From Microcyclosporella mali (taxonomy: Eukaryota > Ascomycota > Dothideomycetes > Mycosphaerellales > Mycosphaerellaceae), in the NCBI GenBank assembly GCA_002785985.1, contig NHNU01000017.1:496001-560000 (forward strand): DNA of 64,000 bases, written 5' to 3'. The notes below the pieces were generated by a model. It saw only the letters and a program-made list of their open reading frames with translations, did no database searches and was not told the origin of the DNA. Positions 20,319 through 31,627 of this stretch are shown here, piece by piece (position 1 is the stretch's first letter; every line of letters begins with the position of its first letter). The position numbers and the translations under genes were made by a program.

Positions 20319-22788
20319 ATGTCGCCCATAACAGGCATAGCTGCCTCGCAACTGAGGCAGCTCATATACTACCACCTGGATAATGACATGTTGGACAACG
20401 CCAACTTTCTCGCTGGTCGATTGCATGCTTCGGAGCCTCGGAATCCCGACAACTCGCACTTACTTGCTCTGACCTACTTTCGACAGCGGCGCTCGAAAGC
20501 AGCGTACGACTTTGCACACAAATATGGCGCGAACGGGCGACATCTAGGATGTGCGTACGTCTTTGCGCAGGCATGTCAAGAGCTAGGACGGAATCTAGAG
20601 GGTGCGACAGCCTTGGAGAAGGCGAAGAACCAATGGGCAGGCCGAAATGATTGGAATAAGCATTCCGAGACGATAAGACGGCATCTACCAGACGCACCGG
20701 CCGCATTTGCGCTGCTCGCCAAGCTGTATCGAGCGCATGGCGACTTTAAAAAAGCCGGCGACTGCTACATTGAGGCACACAAGGGCAATCCATTCATCTG
20801 GGACGCTTTTGAAGGCCTGTGTAAGATCGGCGCCGATTTGAAAGTGGAGAACATGTTCAAACCTTCTTCAGAAATGCCTGGTGCGCCTGATCATGTTCCT
20901 ACTGGAACCGAAATATACGTCGATGAGGACTCGCGGCAGCCACAGCCCCTTGCGCCGAATCACACAAACCATGTGCAGCACAGCGGCATCAACAATGCGT
21001 TTGACGATCCGTTCACTTCAACAATCGCCGAGTCTGAAGATCAGGACTATTTGCCCAAACCTAGGGGCAAGACAACTCTGTCGCGCGGCTTGAAACCAGC
21101 TCCTTCAGAATGGGATACACCGATCGCTAACAGTGGCGGCATGGAAGACGATATCATGATGTCGGAGAACAACGATGATGTTTTCAATCCGCCGGCTGCA
21201 CCGTCTAGGAGAGTGCGCGCCGGACATCAATTTGAGACCTCAGATCGACTACGGCTACCCGCCTTACGAGGGAACCCGGAGATGTCGGATGATCCCTCAC
21301 AAGCCCCACGAAAACCTAGTGGAGGAGCACAGAAGCGAACGTTATCGGGAGTAGCATCGCAGACTGCCTTGGACTCATCGCAACCACGCAGAAGCAATCG
21401 TCTTTTCACTCAGTCGACCACTACCAGAACCACCCGGTCTGCCGACTCAACTGCTTCTGTAGCTGGAAAAGCTGACCGTCTCGAGCGAACATCGCGCACA
21501 GCCAAATTGGCTACAGGCGCCAAGGGTCGGACTGGTGCAATCGTTGGTAGAGTGGTGAGCGGCAATCGCAAAGTCCTGCCCTCGGAAGAACGGGATAAAG
21601 AAAAGGAGAAACGGGCACTCGGTCGCGATTCCAGGACAGCCACACTCGCTCCTCAAATCTCCTCCATCAGTCTTTCACAAAAGCAAATCGCAGCAGTGCC
21701 GCAGCCAGACATGCAGTCTGAACAACACGCTATGCGCACCCTCCTCGCTGAATTTCGAAAGCTTGCCGCAGGCTGCTGCGCGATCTCCAAATTTCAGCTA
21801 CCCGAAGCCATTCAGGTCTTTGAGAAGCTACCCGTATCACAACGAGAAACGCCATGGGTGTTGGCGCAATTGGGCAGAGCGCAATACGAAGCCGCGGACT
21901 ACAAAGCCGCCGAAGAGTCTTTCGGCCGCTTGATGAAGATTCAGCCGTCACGCGTGGAAGATATGGAAGTCTACTCTACTGTTCTTTGGCATCTCAAAAA
22001 GGAATCTACCCTCTCCTATCTTTGTATGGTGCTGCGCGATTCGCATTTTGACGCCCCACAGACATGGGTGGCAGTCGGCAATGCATTCTCGCTGACGCGT
22101 GAGCATGATCAAGCGATCTCGGCTTTCAAGCGCGCAACTCAACTTGATGAGCAATTTGCTTATGCCTGGACCCTAATGGGACACGAGTATATGGCTAACG
22201 AGGTTTTCGACACTGCACTTGAAGCTTTCAGGAAAGCGGTGGCGATCGACAGAAGAGGGTATGGAGGATGGTACGGTCTCGGCAAGTGCTACGAAAAGAT
22301 GGGCAAGCTTGAGGATGCGGAACGACATTATCGAATTGCGGCGACGATTAACCCTTCGAATAGCACCCTCTTGGTGTGCATTGGTGTGGTCCTGGAACGA
22401 CTACGGAACAAGTCAGCTGCCTTAACACATTATGCAAAAGCCCTCGAGCTGGCACCCAACTCTGCTCTAGCGCGTTTCAAGAAGGCTCGCGTTTTGATGC
22501 ACCTGAAGGAATACGACCATGCTCTTGCGGACTTGCAGGTTCTGCATCACCAGGCACCAGATGAGGCCAACGTTCACTTCCTCCTGGGCAAGTGCTACAA
22601 GGGACTGGGCGACAAAGGTGAAGCGCTCAAGTCCTTCACGATGGCGCTGAATCTGGATGTCAAGGTAAGTCCGCCACTTCCGAAGAGCATGTCTAAAAGG
22701 CTAACGAATTGTCCAGGCTGCACCTTTTGTCAAGGAGGCCATAGATGCACTCGCCGACGAAGACGATTTCGATAGTGACGAGGATTAA
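20319..22788 (+). CDS. CDC27: APC3/CDC27 (BimA), anaphase-promoting complex TPR subunit
   Basis: Two exons, 20319-22664 and 22717-22788, giving 805 aa, almost the length of Aspergillus BimA. This scaffold subunit of the APC/C ubiquitin ligase binds activators through TPR repeats and is needed to leave metaphase. N-terminal TPRs are at about 12-190 (LRQLIYYHLDNDMLDNANF, ARLLAKLYRAHGDFKKAGDCY-like). The centre (about 200-480) is disordered and Ser/Arg-rich. C-terminal TPRs run from about 500 to 780, with the family blocks AWTLMGHEYMANEVFDTALE, GYGGWYGLGKCYEKMGKLED and LFLLGKCYKGLGDKG-like. The last small exon encodes APFVKEAIDALADEDDFDSD, the usual acidic end. I chose the ATG at 20319 (MSPITGIAASQLRQLI); the upstream in-frame ATG at 20244 is not conserved. 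Confidence 0.95.
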
Positions 22789-23576
22789 TTCAGCGCAAGC
22801 ACAGCTGTAACGAAGCAAGCAGCAGTTTTCGGAGCGAGGACTATTTCGACACAAGTATTTTGCATGGGATCATCGGCGTTTACTCAAAAGGCCCACTGGG
22901 ATACAGGCGGCTTCTTTTTTTTTTTCTGGCTACTCTGCATGATCATTGACGCCTGCGGGCATGGTCGGGTGGGCGATTTGGAAAAGGCAGCAAGCTATTA
23001 CCTGCATTGGCAGACAGGACATTGTCACTGTCTACGAATATACGGCACGCATCGTGAGCGGAAATGGTATGAAAGTGACTACTGAATTTGAACTAGATGA
23101 CGGAAATGCATTTCGCCATCATTGCTGCAGGTGGCTCGGTATCTGTGTTCTGGAACTAATCGGGACATTAGACACCTTGGGCTCTACAAAATCCACCTCC
23201 CTAATGAGCTTTGTGGTCATTGAACCTTTATGAATTCCCGTCAAGTTCTTGGTATCCCTTTCTCAGAGCACAATGATTTCTGTATCCCGAGCCTTACAAT
23301 CGTCCCCTGTCCGTCCCTTCCACCCGTCCCCGTCCGTCCCCGTCCGTCTTCGTGCGACTTCATTCCTTCCTCCTCGAGTGCTCAGAGTCATGCAGGCTTA
23401 GGCAGCTCGCGTTGGGAACAACACACGAATAGAGAGGATCGGGCAACATATAGTGTCAACACAAAGGACCCTTACGGAGTTGAGATGTTGTTATTCGTGG
23501 CTGCCGATCGCATAGCTTCTATTATATGTACAAGGTGAATATTGTTTGAGCAAGGCACGAATGCCCTTTTCCAGCC
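22789..23576. other. Convergent intergenic region, CDC27 / aldo-keto reductase
   Basis: 788 bp without a supported gene. It has a T-run at 22913-22925 and a pyrimidine microrepeat at 23301-23356. Confidence 0.5.
23301..23356 (+). repeat. Pyrimidine microrepeat (CCGTCC/CCCGTCCGT)
   Basis: Imperfect CGTCCCCGTCCGTCCCCGTC units ending CTTCGTGCG. Its reverse complement (GACGGGGACGGACG) resembles the tract at 16857-16952 and the segment at 6329-6366. Confidence 0.6.
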
Positions 23577-24692
23577 TCAAGTATTAGTGGGAATACCACC
23601 CGGGTACCGATCACCAGCCGGCTTGAACTTCGACAAAGTAGCGTCAATCTCCGCCATCTCCTCATCAGTGAGCTCAATCACTTTGCTGTTCTCGATGACT
23701 CGAGCAGCTGCAGAGGCACCGGGGATCGGAATGATGGTCGGCATATTCGGCCTTCTCGAAATGGCACGGATCCAGTTGATAGCGAGCTGAGCGGGAGTAC
23801 ACCCTCTCTTCTTCGCCATGGTCTCGACTTGTTCGACCAATTGCAAGTTGATCTCGAAGTTTCCTGGCTGGAAACGAGGGTAAGTACGCATCATGGAGTC
23901 TTCTGGTAGGTCTTCGAATTTGCGAAATTGGCCTGTCAACATGCCGCGGCCAATGGGAGAGTAGGCGACGAGGGGAATGTTGTATTGGGCACAAGCTTCT
24001 GCGACGCCATTTTCTAAAACTTCGGTGGAGAATCTACAAGACGGTCAGGACGAGTTCTTGTGGGCATTACGTTTGTATATACGGCTCACAAGGAAAGTTC
24101 GACCTCAACAGCGGCGACTTTGGTATGCTTGACAGCTTCGTGGATGGTCTCGGCGCGGACTTCCGACAAGGCAATGCCGCCGAGCTTGCCTGTCTTCACA
24201 TACTCTCCGTTCATCGTGTCGAAGGTGACTTTCATATCGACATTTTGGTCACGACGAGCGAATTCGAAGATGTCGAGGAACTTCCGATCCTTCAACTGGG
24301 CAATGCTGTCATCGAGCGTGCGGCGAGTTCCCTCAGGCGAGCCATCAGAGGCGTGAGTCTTGGGATTCACGCCGCCTTTGATGCTCAGGATGACTTTGTC
24401 CGCATCTTCAGGGTACTTCTCGAAGTATCGCTCCAGAAGAACCAGACTGTTGTAATCAGGCGGGCCATAGAACTCTCCTCCATTCCAGAAAGTGCCTGAT
24501 GAGTTCGACATGAGCCCTGGCTGTTGAGGTGATAAAGATACATCGCGAATACTCACATCCATTTTCGAGCGCAGTGCGCATAGCTTCGAATGCTTGCTCT
24601 TGAGGTAGAGGTGTTTGACGCCAAGTCAGTCCCATGAGACCATAACCAATGGGTCCGACTTTCTTCCCGACGAGCTCTGTGGTTGATGGCAT
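23577..24692 (-). CDS. Aldo-keto reductase, pyridoxal reductase (AKR8)-like
   Basis: Three exons on the reverse strand, 24557-24692, 24090-24495 and 23577-24033, giving 332 aa in one frame. NADPH-dependent carbonyl reductase; the closest characterised type is fission-yeast pyridoxal reductase (vitamin B6 salvage). Diagnostic blocks: IGYGLMGLTWRQTPLPQEQA at the N-terminus, FWNGGEFYGPPDYN with catalytic Tyr55, VILSIKGG with Lys85, IPLVAYSPIGRGMLTGQ in strand beta-7 and PIPGASAAARVIENSKVIEL in the cofactor-binding end. Asn50 takes the place of the usual AKR Asp, which I believe is normal for this subgroup. Substrate is inferred from family resemblance only. The 5' splice sites are GTGAGT and GTGAGC. 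Confidence 0.9.
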
Positions 24693-25690
24693 ATTTATTT
24701 TCTGTGATGTCTGCAGCTGGCAGTCTTGTGGAATGCTGGAAGAATCGTGTCGAATGCACTGGATGAGTTTATTGGCAGCGAACTCAGCTTCTAGAGAGGT
24801 TATGTTTCTTATACATGGGATGTCGTCACGGCCTGCAGCCAACTAGCGTATCGGACTTCCGCGCGAATTGGCTGGCCGAACCTGCACCAATTCCAAAAAG
24901 GGCTAGCCAGAAAGGCGACCGGATTTAAGAGTTGTATACTTCCCTTTTCTCACTGCCGGAATAGAAAACGAGTGTCCGGACGGCTAGAAAGCTGCAATAA
25001 ATCCGACTTCATCATCTCGCCCTAGGCTATGAGAGGTGAGTCCAGATGGACATACAGTTTCGTCTAATCGGAATTTGCCAAAACCCGCCCGAGATAGACT
25101 GACGCCTGCCGCCATTCTGACGTTACTCTCTGAAGACACCCCGAGGAGGTCATGTCAATAGAGCGAGCGATGTTGCCGCATCGGAGTTTGAGCAACGATA
25201 GATCCTCGGTGTATCGAACAGCCATGAGTTCGGCCACATCTGTTCCTGGAAGCGACGATCTCAAATGCGATGTTTGCTTGCGCGGAAGGCCGGTCCATCA
25301 AGGCGACCAGGCTGCGAGCGCATACAGCTACACTAATGCCGTTGTAGCACCGCAGGGAGTCTATGTCTCGAGTGTCGAAGTCCAGCTCCCTGTCTCGGGC
25401 TCTTTGAAGGTCGTTCGAAGAAGTGTCCGTAATGTCGCTCGACGTCTCCACCTATTTCGATATGTTCAACAGCATGCCCGTCCCGCTGAATGTAAGTAGC
25501 GTGACCACAGAACCTCGCGGGCTTCTGATGACAACATGGAAGCAGACTTGGGTGTGTTCTCGCTCTCACACGAATCCAGATGTTTGTGACTCCGAATTCC
25601 CATCCCTTGCACAGCAGATCGGTCCAGATGATTTTTCGTCCTCCTCCTTTCATCGGACAGGTATCTCTGTGTTATAAGTCTTCCCAATCT
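24693..25690. other. Intergenic, no supported gene
   Basis: About 1 kb upstream of the reductase. The part between 25064 and 25680 has several 70-115-codon open frames on both strands; none has a recognisable domain, and joining the reverse-strand pieces needs weak splice sites. It could hold a decayed or unrecognised gene. Confidence 0.4.
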
Positions 25691-26263
25691 TCACAGATCG
25701 AAAAACAGCTGATTCGCTTTCTTCCCGTGGAACTCATATATGCACAGTCCGATCATCACACACCACAGGAAAAGAGATCCGCCAGCGACTGCCCAGCCGG
25801 GCCATCCCACATAAGCGCTCACAGCAATGCCCAGAAAAACGAAGGAAAACATCGCCAGTGAGCTCAAGGCAACAACCGCGACGCTCAAGAGCCAGTTGAG
25901 AAACTTGCGCGTTCTGTCGCTTATACCCTTTTCCTTTAGTTGTTGTAAAAGGTCGCGGTGATACAGAATGCGGATGAGAATAGCTATGCCGAGTTCGAAG
26001 GTAAAGCATCCCCACGCGATGCTCACTAGGAGGCGAACGGTATCTTGCGATATGATGGAGTTCGGGCTGACCTGTGCGATATCGACGACGAGGACGGAGA
26101 AGGTGATGGAGCCGCCGAATAGCCCAGTTGCGCCGAGAGCCTCGACGAAATCGGTCAGCCATGCGCTGCTACGGACCTCCTCACTGTCCACGCGTTGGTG
26201 CTCGACACGATCGGGGAGAGCTGTCTTTTTTCCGACGAGCTCGATTCGCTCGCTTGTTGCCAT
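25691..26263 (-). CDS. Hypothetical small multi-pass membrane protein
   Basis: Single exon, 190 aa from the ATG at 26263 (MATSERIELVGKKTA); an in-frame ATG at 26311 would add 16 residues. After a hydrophilic N-terminus of about 40 residues come four predicted membrane segments: GATGLFGGSITFSVLVVDI, VRLLVSIAWGCFTFELGIAI, LLSVAVVALSSLAMFSFVFL and VAGGSLFLWCVMIGLCIYEF. A basic loop (HRDLLQQLKEKGISDRTRK) lies between the second and third. I do not recognise the family; such four-helix proteins are common and uncharacterised in Pezizomycotina. No catalytic or transport motif is visible. Confidence 0.65.
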   Translation of the reverse strand: MATSERIELVGKKTALPDRVEHQRVDSEEVRSSAWLTDFVEALGATGLFGGSITFSVLVVDIAQVSPNSIISQDTVRLLVSIAWGCFTFELGIAILIRILYHRDLLQQLKEKGISDRTRKFLNWLLSVAVVALSSLAMFSFVFLGIAVSAYVGWPGWAVAGGSLFLWCVMIGLCIYEFHGKKANQLFFDL

Positions 26264-27222
26264 CCTGGACGTGCGGAACAGGCGAATACGAAGGACGGGT
26301 CGAAACAGCATCTGGCCAGCAGCAGCGTTGCGATATTGGAAGAGCGCGTCGAGGGGCTTCCCAAGGGGAAGTCATTGTTTGGATAGAGTTGGGTGATGAT
26401 TGCATTGGCCAATTTAAGGTTTAGACTATTGCTGTCTTGGTTAGACACTCTACCTCCGAGGCTCTCGGTATGTGGGGTTCACGAAGCATCTGGCTCGCCC
26501 TTCTCAGGATGACGGTCCACAGGCTGCGCATACTTTGCTATCAGGCCAGATCGAGTTGTTCTAGGACTCGAAGAAATCAGGGAATACAACGAGACTACGA
26601 CCTATATACAGTAGCTAACTCCTTCTTCCCTCGAATTTCGAGATCGTGTCTAGATAGGAATATCGACGCTAGGAGATACTAGAGTTTAGACTAGTCAGCC
26701 TCAAACCCTAAAATTTGGTTCAGGGCCGGGCTCAGATTGCTGCAATCGCAAGTCATTTTGATTTCGATATGAGCTGGCAGATGGCAAGCATACCCATTTT
26801 CAGACTCGCCGATGGGGCCGTGACTATGCAATGCGGAGCTGCCAATATGACCAGGCATCAAATCTGACGAGGAAATATGTGCAGCCTGAGGATTTCACTT
26901 TCCATCAGATCTTATCGACGACATCGAAGAACAGCATAAGGAACGAGGTACTAGGGATGGTGCCGATTATAGATTGGTTCGATTGACATTCGAATGAGTC
27001 TAGACAGACCCGTTTTAGTTGTACAATTCATTAATCAAAAGCTCAGCAACCAAAAACCCCGCGGCTGGAACCCAAGCAACTCAAGATCCTCCGTTCCTGT
27101 AAGTAGGGCAATCTATCCTCTCGGAGAGCGCTTGATGATCAAGTACGCTTTCTGCGATCGGAGAAGTCTAGACATTCAATGCGTCCATCAGTCAACACCA
27201 AGAAACACATAACACCGGATAC
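26264..27222. other. Intergenic, partly AT-rich and CTAG-rich
   Basis: No gene seen. From about 26500 to 26760 the sequence is rich in TAG, CTAG and TATA words (CTAACTCC, GTCTAGATAGG, GACTAGTCAG) in a way reminiscent of RIP-mutated repeat remnants, though no ends or copies were found in the window. Confidence 0.35.
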
Positions 27223-29168
27223 CTATAATCCAGAGTCGTCCTTAGGGTATATCATGGTCTTCTCGTAGCTCTGCCACGAGCTACATAAGTCACTGTAAGT
27301 CGTCGCATCGGGCAGCACCATACTCTCGACGTCCTCGATGAACTGCATACCGAGGCCTTCGCTGATATGCCATGCCTGTGGTTGGTGTTAGCAGGTGTCT
27401 GAAATTGGGTGAAGTGGGTGGACATGCAATATGACAGTGAAGAAGCCATGCGCCAGCATTGTCGCTTCGGTATGCAAGAGCTAGCCAGCCGCCACCTGAA
27501 ATCGTTGCGGTATCACGTCGCGGAGGCGTAGCAAAGTTCAGCGTCTCAGTGCCGGTGAATGCACTCTTGCCTTGACCAAGGACGAAGAAATCGTGGCCAT
27601 GGAGATGGATCGGATGCGGAATCGGTGGCATATTCGGAGCTTGTTGGATCAGCCAGTAATTCCAACTTCCCTTTGGTGCTGCGAATTTGACACCGAACTC
27701 GGCTGGATACGAAGTGTTACCGTCGAAGACGTACGACAGCGTCGGATCGTTCCAGTCGACATTCAGATTCTGAGCATTCAAGGCCCAGACGACAACCACA
27801 TCGCCACCAGGAACAACTTGTGCAGTCGTAAAATTGACGTTGAGCGTGCTTGCCATCGCGCCAAAGCTACCTGTTGGTATTTGCTGTACCCAGTAGGGGG
27901 CCAAATTCGTAGGCTCAGTGCAGTCGTTAGGTTTCGTATAAGGAGAAGTCGTAGGGTCGGCTGTAGCGACGGTATCGTACGACCACACGGCACGGCCATT
28001 GTTATTGTTTGCACTGGCACAATCAGTGGCAACGTCGGCACGGAACCAATAATTCCCAGCAGTCTGATTTGCTGCGATCACAACGCTGGAGGAATTAGCA
28101 GAATTCCATCAATGTCTTGGTATTATACATACTCATATCTCTGGCCGATGGCGATGAGCAGCCACTGCGTCGAATATGGCTTGATAGGGATGTAGTCAGA
28201 AGTCATGACTTGCATGACATGGTTGTCCAGAGATACGCGTATATAAGCGTCCACAGACATATTGATGAGCCGAAGACGATACTTCTTGCCGCTGGTAATC
28301 TTGACCTGGCTGTACTGGCCACCTCCGGCAGCGTTCTTGTTTGTTCCATTGATCAGAATAGTATCACCAGGCGGAGGGCCTGCTCCAACCTGCAGGTTGG
28401 CACGAGAGATCGCACCAATCTGAGCTGCTGTTCGATAGTACCAGTCGCTCAATGCATAGATGCCAAGATCGACATCATAGTTGGCCGTCTGTGAGAGTCA
28501 GCAGCCCATTAGTGGGCTTTGATAACAATAAGAACTTACAGCAGGACCATTGAATACCATCGCGCCAACCACGCCGTCACCATATTGATTCGAGAAGTGC
28601 GAATGGTACCAGGATGTGCCGAATTGAGTTGCTTGAAATTTGTAGCTGAAGCTCTGGGTAGGAGCGATTGGGCATTGAGTGATGCCGGGCACACCATCTG
28701 CGCCACAGCTGCCCAATTGGCGGACACCGTGAAAGTGCATGGCAGTACCATTATGTTGCATGCTATTCTTGACATTTATAACGACCATATCACCCCACTG
28801 TCATGGCACAATCAGTACGAAACGATCAAACCTCATAAAATCGTTTATGCACTTACGTCTGCCACGATAGTCGGTCCTGGATATTGGCCGTTGATAAGAA
28901 AGCAGACCCGAGATCCAGCTCCGTCCGGATTACAAGTTCCGTTTGTGATTTCTAGATTGTATGTGACCGTTTTACCCGTGGTAGGGTGCTTTTGGTCGAA
29001 ATCAGTGGCAACACTGTACCCACTGGTCCAACATTGGCGGCTCGTTGGGCCGTTCGTGCATTGCGTGTCGCGCTCCTCGACGAGAGAGAGTTCGTTGGAT
29101 ATCGTCTCGGTGGGGACAACTGCTGCGGATGCCAGCGAGGCCAATATCGCCAAACCAAAGAACCTCAT
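27223..29168 (-). CDS. Secreted laccase (multicopper oxidase), ascomycete type
   Basis: Five exons: 28857-29168, 28540-28797, 28133-28488, 27428-28085 and 27223-27375, giving 578 aa. The enzyme oxidises phenols and reduces oxygen to water. A signal peptide is clear (MRFFGLAILASLASA). All four copper-ligand motifs are present: HFHG at 125-128, WYHSH at 167-171, HPIHLHG at 466-472 and HCHIAWH at 525-531. Phe replaces the Trp that is usual in the first motif. The protein ends DDSGL, the C-terminal plug typical of asco-laccases, so the model is complete at the 3' end. An alternative start 12 codons upstream (29204) is possible. Intron 4 appears to use a GC donor. About 2.4 kb of non-coding DNA lies upstream. 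Confidence 0.94.
27376..27427 (-). other. Non-canonical GC-AG intron in the laccase gene
   Basis: The only join that preserves HCHI-AWHISEG uses donor GCATGT at 27427 and acceptor CACAG ending at 27376, with a textbook branch site TGCTAACA. No GT donor near the exon end gives the right frame and residues. Confidence 0.75.
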
Positions 29169-31627
29169 GGTTAGTAGTGGCAACGCCAGCAATGTGTTGA
29201 CCACTTGTAGAGGTAGTCAAGGCAAGATTACTGCTAGCCTTGCACAGTGGAGATAGGCCGTGAAGTACGGGGAGGTTTGAGTGGCTGTAACTTTAGCAGT
29301 CTACAAGTGGCGGCAAGGAAAGCCATATACAAGGAATGCAGAGTGCCAGCAGAGCGCCGATCTTGTTCGCATGGAGGACGATCCAACAGGGCCGTGGCTG
29401 CCAAGCTGCATCTACAACGGCTCCGTATGGCCCACGGCCATGTGCAGGGAACATTGGTGAGGCCTGACCAATACGGCGAACGCGTGACCATACGAAAACT
29501 CCGAGTGTATTGTAGTCATCGACCTGCGGACCTGCGGACCGGTGTGAACTGAACTGGCAACACTGGCTGGACCCCACAGTTGCAATTGGTCAAAAGCAAA
29601 AATCGAATCCAGCCCCAGATGCATTTGGGTCATCAAGCTCTTAGGGAATCACAATGATCCTTGTCAGCAAGAGAATGCAACGCCACAGTGACTTTTGCCT
29701 TGCAATCTCCTAGCTGTCCTCTGTATAATCCTCAGCCAACAGCAGTAGATGACTAACGAAGCGGGCTGCTCAGCCATGAGACTTAGCGATAAGCGATCCT
29801 GCCGCCACAAGCCGCCCACAACACGAGGCGATGCGGCGTCCAATGCACATATCTGCTTAGGATTGTGGGCAATTCTGAGCCTGTTCGTGCATGCGGTGAT
29901 AGGCGTGCCACCTAAGGATTGAGGAGATTCAAGATGTGAAGTAAGAATTTGGGGCTAGCGACACGCGCCACGCTAGTTCAGTACTGGCCACGTCCCAGAA
30001 TCCGCCATGCCGGTCCCGGCGGCGTATTTAGCAACTCGTCCGGCATCTTCCTCGCTTTCATTCACCTCGTCATCAATTGTGGCCCATTACATGTGACGTC
30101 TTCCGCCTGTATCCTTGCAGATTGACGACAGGATAGGAAACTTTTCGCTTGATCACAAGATCGTCCCAGCATGATCTCGAAGCCCGCATCCTCCCAGGCG
30201 ACTATCACGTGTATCAGTCAACAAGATCCAACTCGCAGCCATATACAGCTCAAGTAAAAATACTTTCTCGCCACGCTGACAGAATCATGACAGTGCTTGA
30301 CAGATACATGTCAAAGTGAATGAGCTGTCCAGCTCGCACGTACGACTGCGCACGCAAGTTGCGTCCACCGTAACGCCGTGATTCGGGGGCGATTATGCGA
30401 CCATGGGCTTTATTGAGATGCTGCACGATATCATGGTTAGGCTTCCCTGTAGCTCACTTGCAGAATGGCGGCTCTCACCAGAGATGATCCAGAATTAGCT
30501 TGCAGGCTGCATGTATTGACAACGTGGCACGTTCCGACAGCAGCTGTATTGTGCCTACTCACACAGCATAGGGCTGTAATTCGTCTCACTCATTGGGTCG
30601 ATGGCAGACATGGCAGCCGAGTGTATATTGTGGCCCCAGGTCACGGCTGATGTAGGAATATTCGCCGAGGCGTTCTGGGCATCATGTTCCAACATCTTGG
30701 CGACATCCTGAACCCTCTTGACAAATTCGGACCGAGACACTCGAATAATGCGATGAGGATCAAAAGCAGCGGTGACATGACACAGAGTCCTGCATGAGGA
30801 ATGCAGTAGATTCAGCATCGATTCTCTCCGCTGCAAGGGCGCAGGATGCGTCTCCGGCTCTCCGCATGTGCGTAGACCTAACCCGAGTACCCCAGAAAAG
30901 TGGAACTGAGCTCACTGTTTACAGTACGAAGTACCGAGTGGCGTTCGATACCAACATCGAATTGAGGATTCGGAAAGAAATCAGTTCGCGTGGGAATCTT
31001 CCCAACAGGCATTACTTGCTTGATGCATAAGGGCCCTGCATCCTCTCACACTCGCTTTATTGGGCAATACATGCGACGGCGTGCACAAGTCTATTCAAAA
31101 CTGGATGTGGGACTCTGCTAGAGATGCAGCTGAATATCGAGTGCATGAAACTTTATACATTAGGGACTGGACAGGCACGAAGCCATCCATGCTCGCTGCC
31201 ATCGACTCTGACTACCAGTCGAACATCGGATGACAACACTCTCGGCGGCACGGCACACGCAAATCTTACTGCGGATTGCCAACGCGAGAAGAGACGCGAA
31301 GCGAGACATCAGGTGATGTATTCCTGCTGAGCAGTACGAAGATGGCGGCTGCTCCGAATAAATCTCACCGAGATGCCATCACGATATCCTAGGTCGTGTG
31401 ATACTCAGCTTGTAGGATCGATGCAGTACTTGTCCAACGACTATCGTGGTCTTCGAGCTTGAGATTGTTGGTTGATGATGAATCCTTCATTGCAGCTCAC
31501 TCGCGTCTGATAAATCCTTCATTACATGCTCACTCGTGTCTGATGCTCAAATGCTAGTCTCATAATTCATCCTCTAAGCCACGCACCAACAGTACGCCAG
31601 CTCTGGAGCCTTTAATCTACTTTCATA
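29169..31627. other. Long intergenic region upstream of laccase
   Basis: About 2.5 kb with no supported gene. A TATA-like TTGTATATGG (reverse strand, near 29323-29332) lies about 155 bp upstream of the laccase start. A reverse-strand open frame at 30555-30836 (93 codons; FVKRVQDVAKMLEHDAQ, TWGHNIHSAAMSAIDPM) has fairly coding-like composition but no known domain, and may be a relic. A tandem duplication lies at 31481-31544. Confidence 0.45.
31481..31544 (+). repeat. Imperfect 32-bp tandem duplication
   Basis: Units 31481-31511 and 31513-31544 share AATCCTTCATT, GCTCACTCG and GTCTGAT. Some differences are C/T or G/A transitions. Confidence 0.7.

Noticed and set aside
25064..25680. Set of reverse-strand frames that could join into one spliced gene
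   Set aside because: Joining them needs weak splice sites and gives no recognisable domain.
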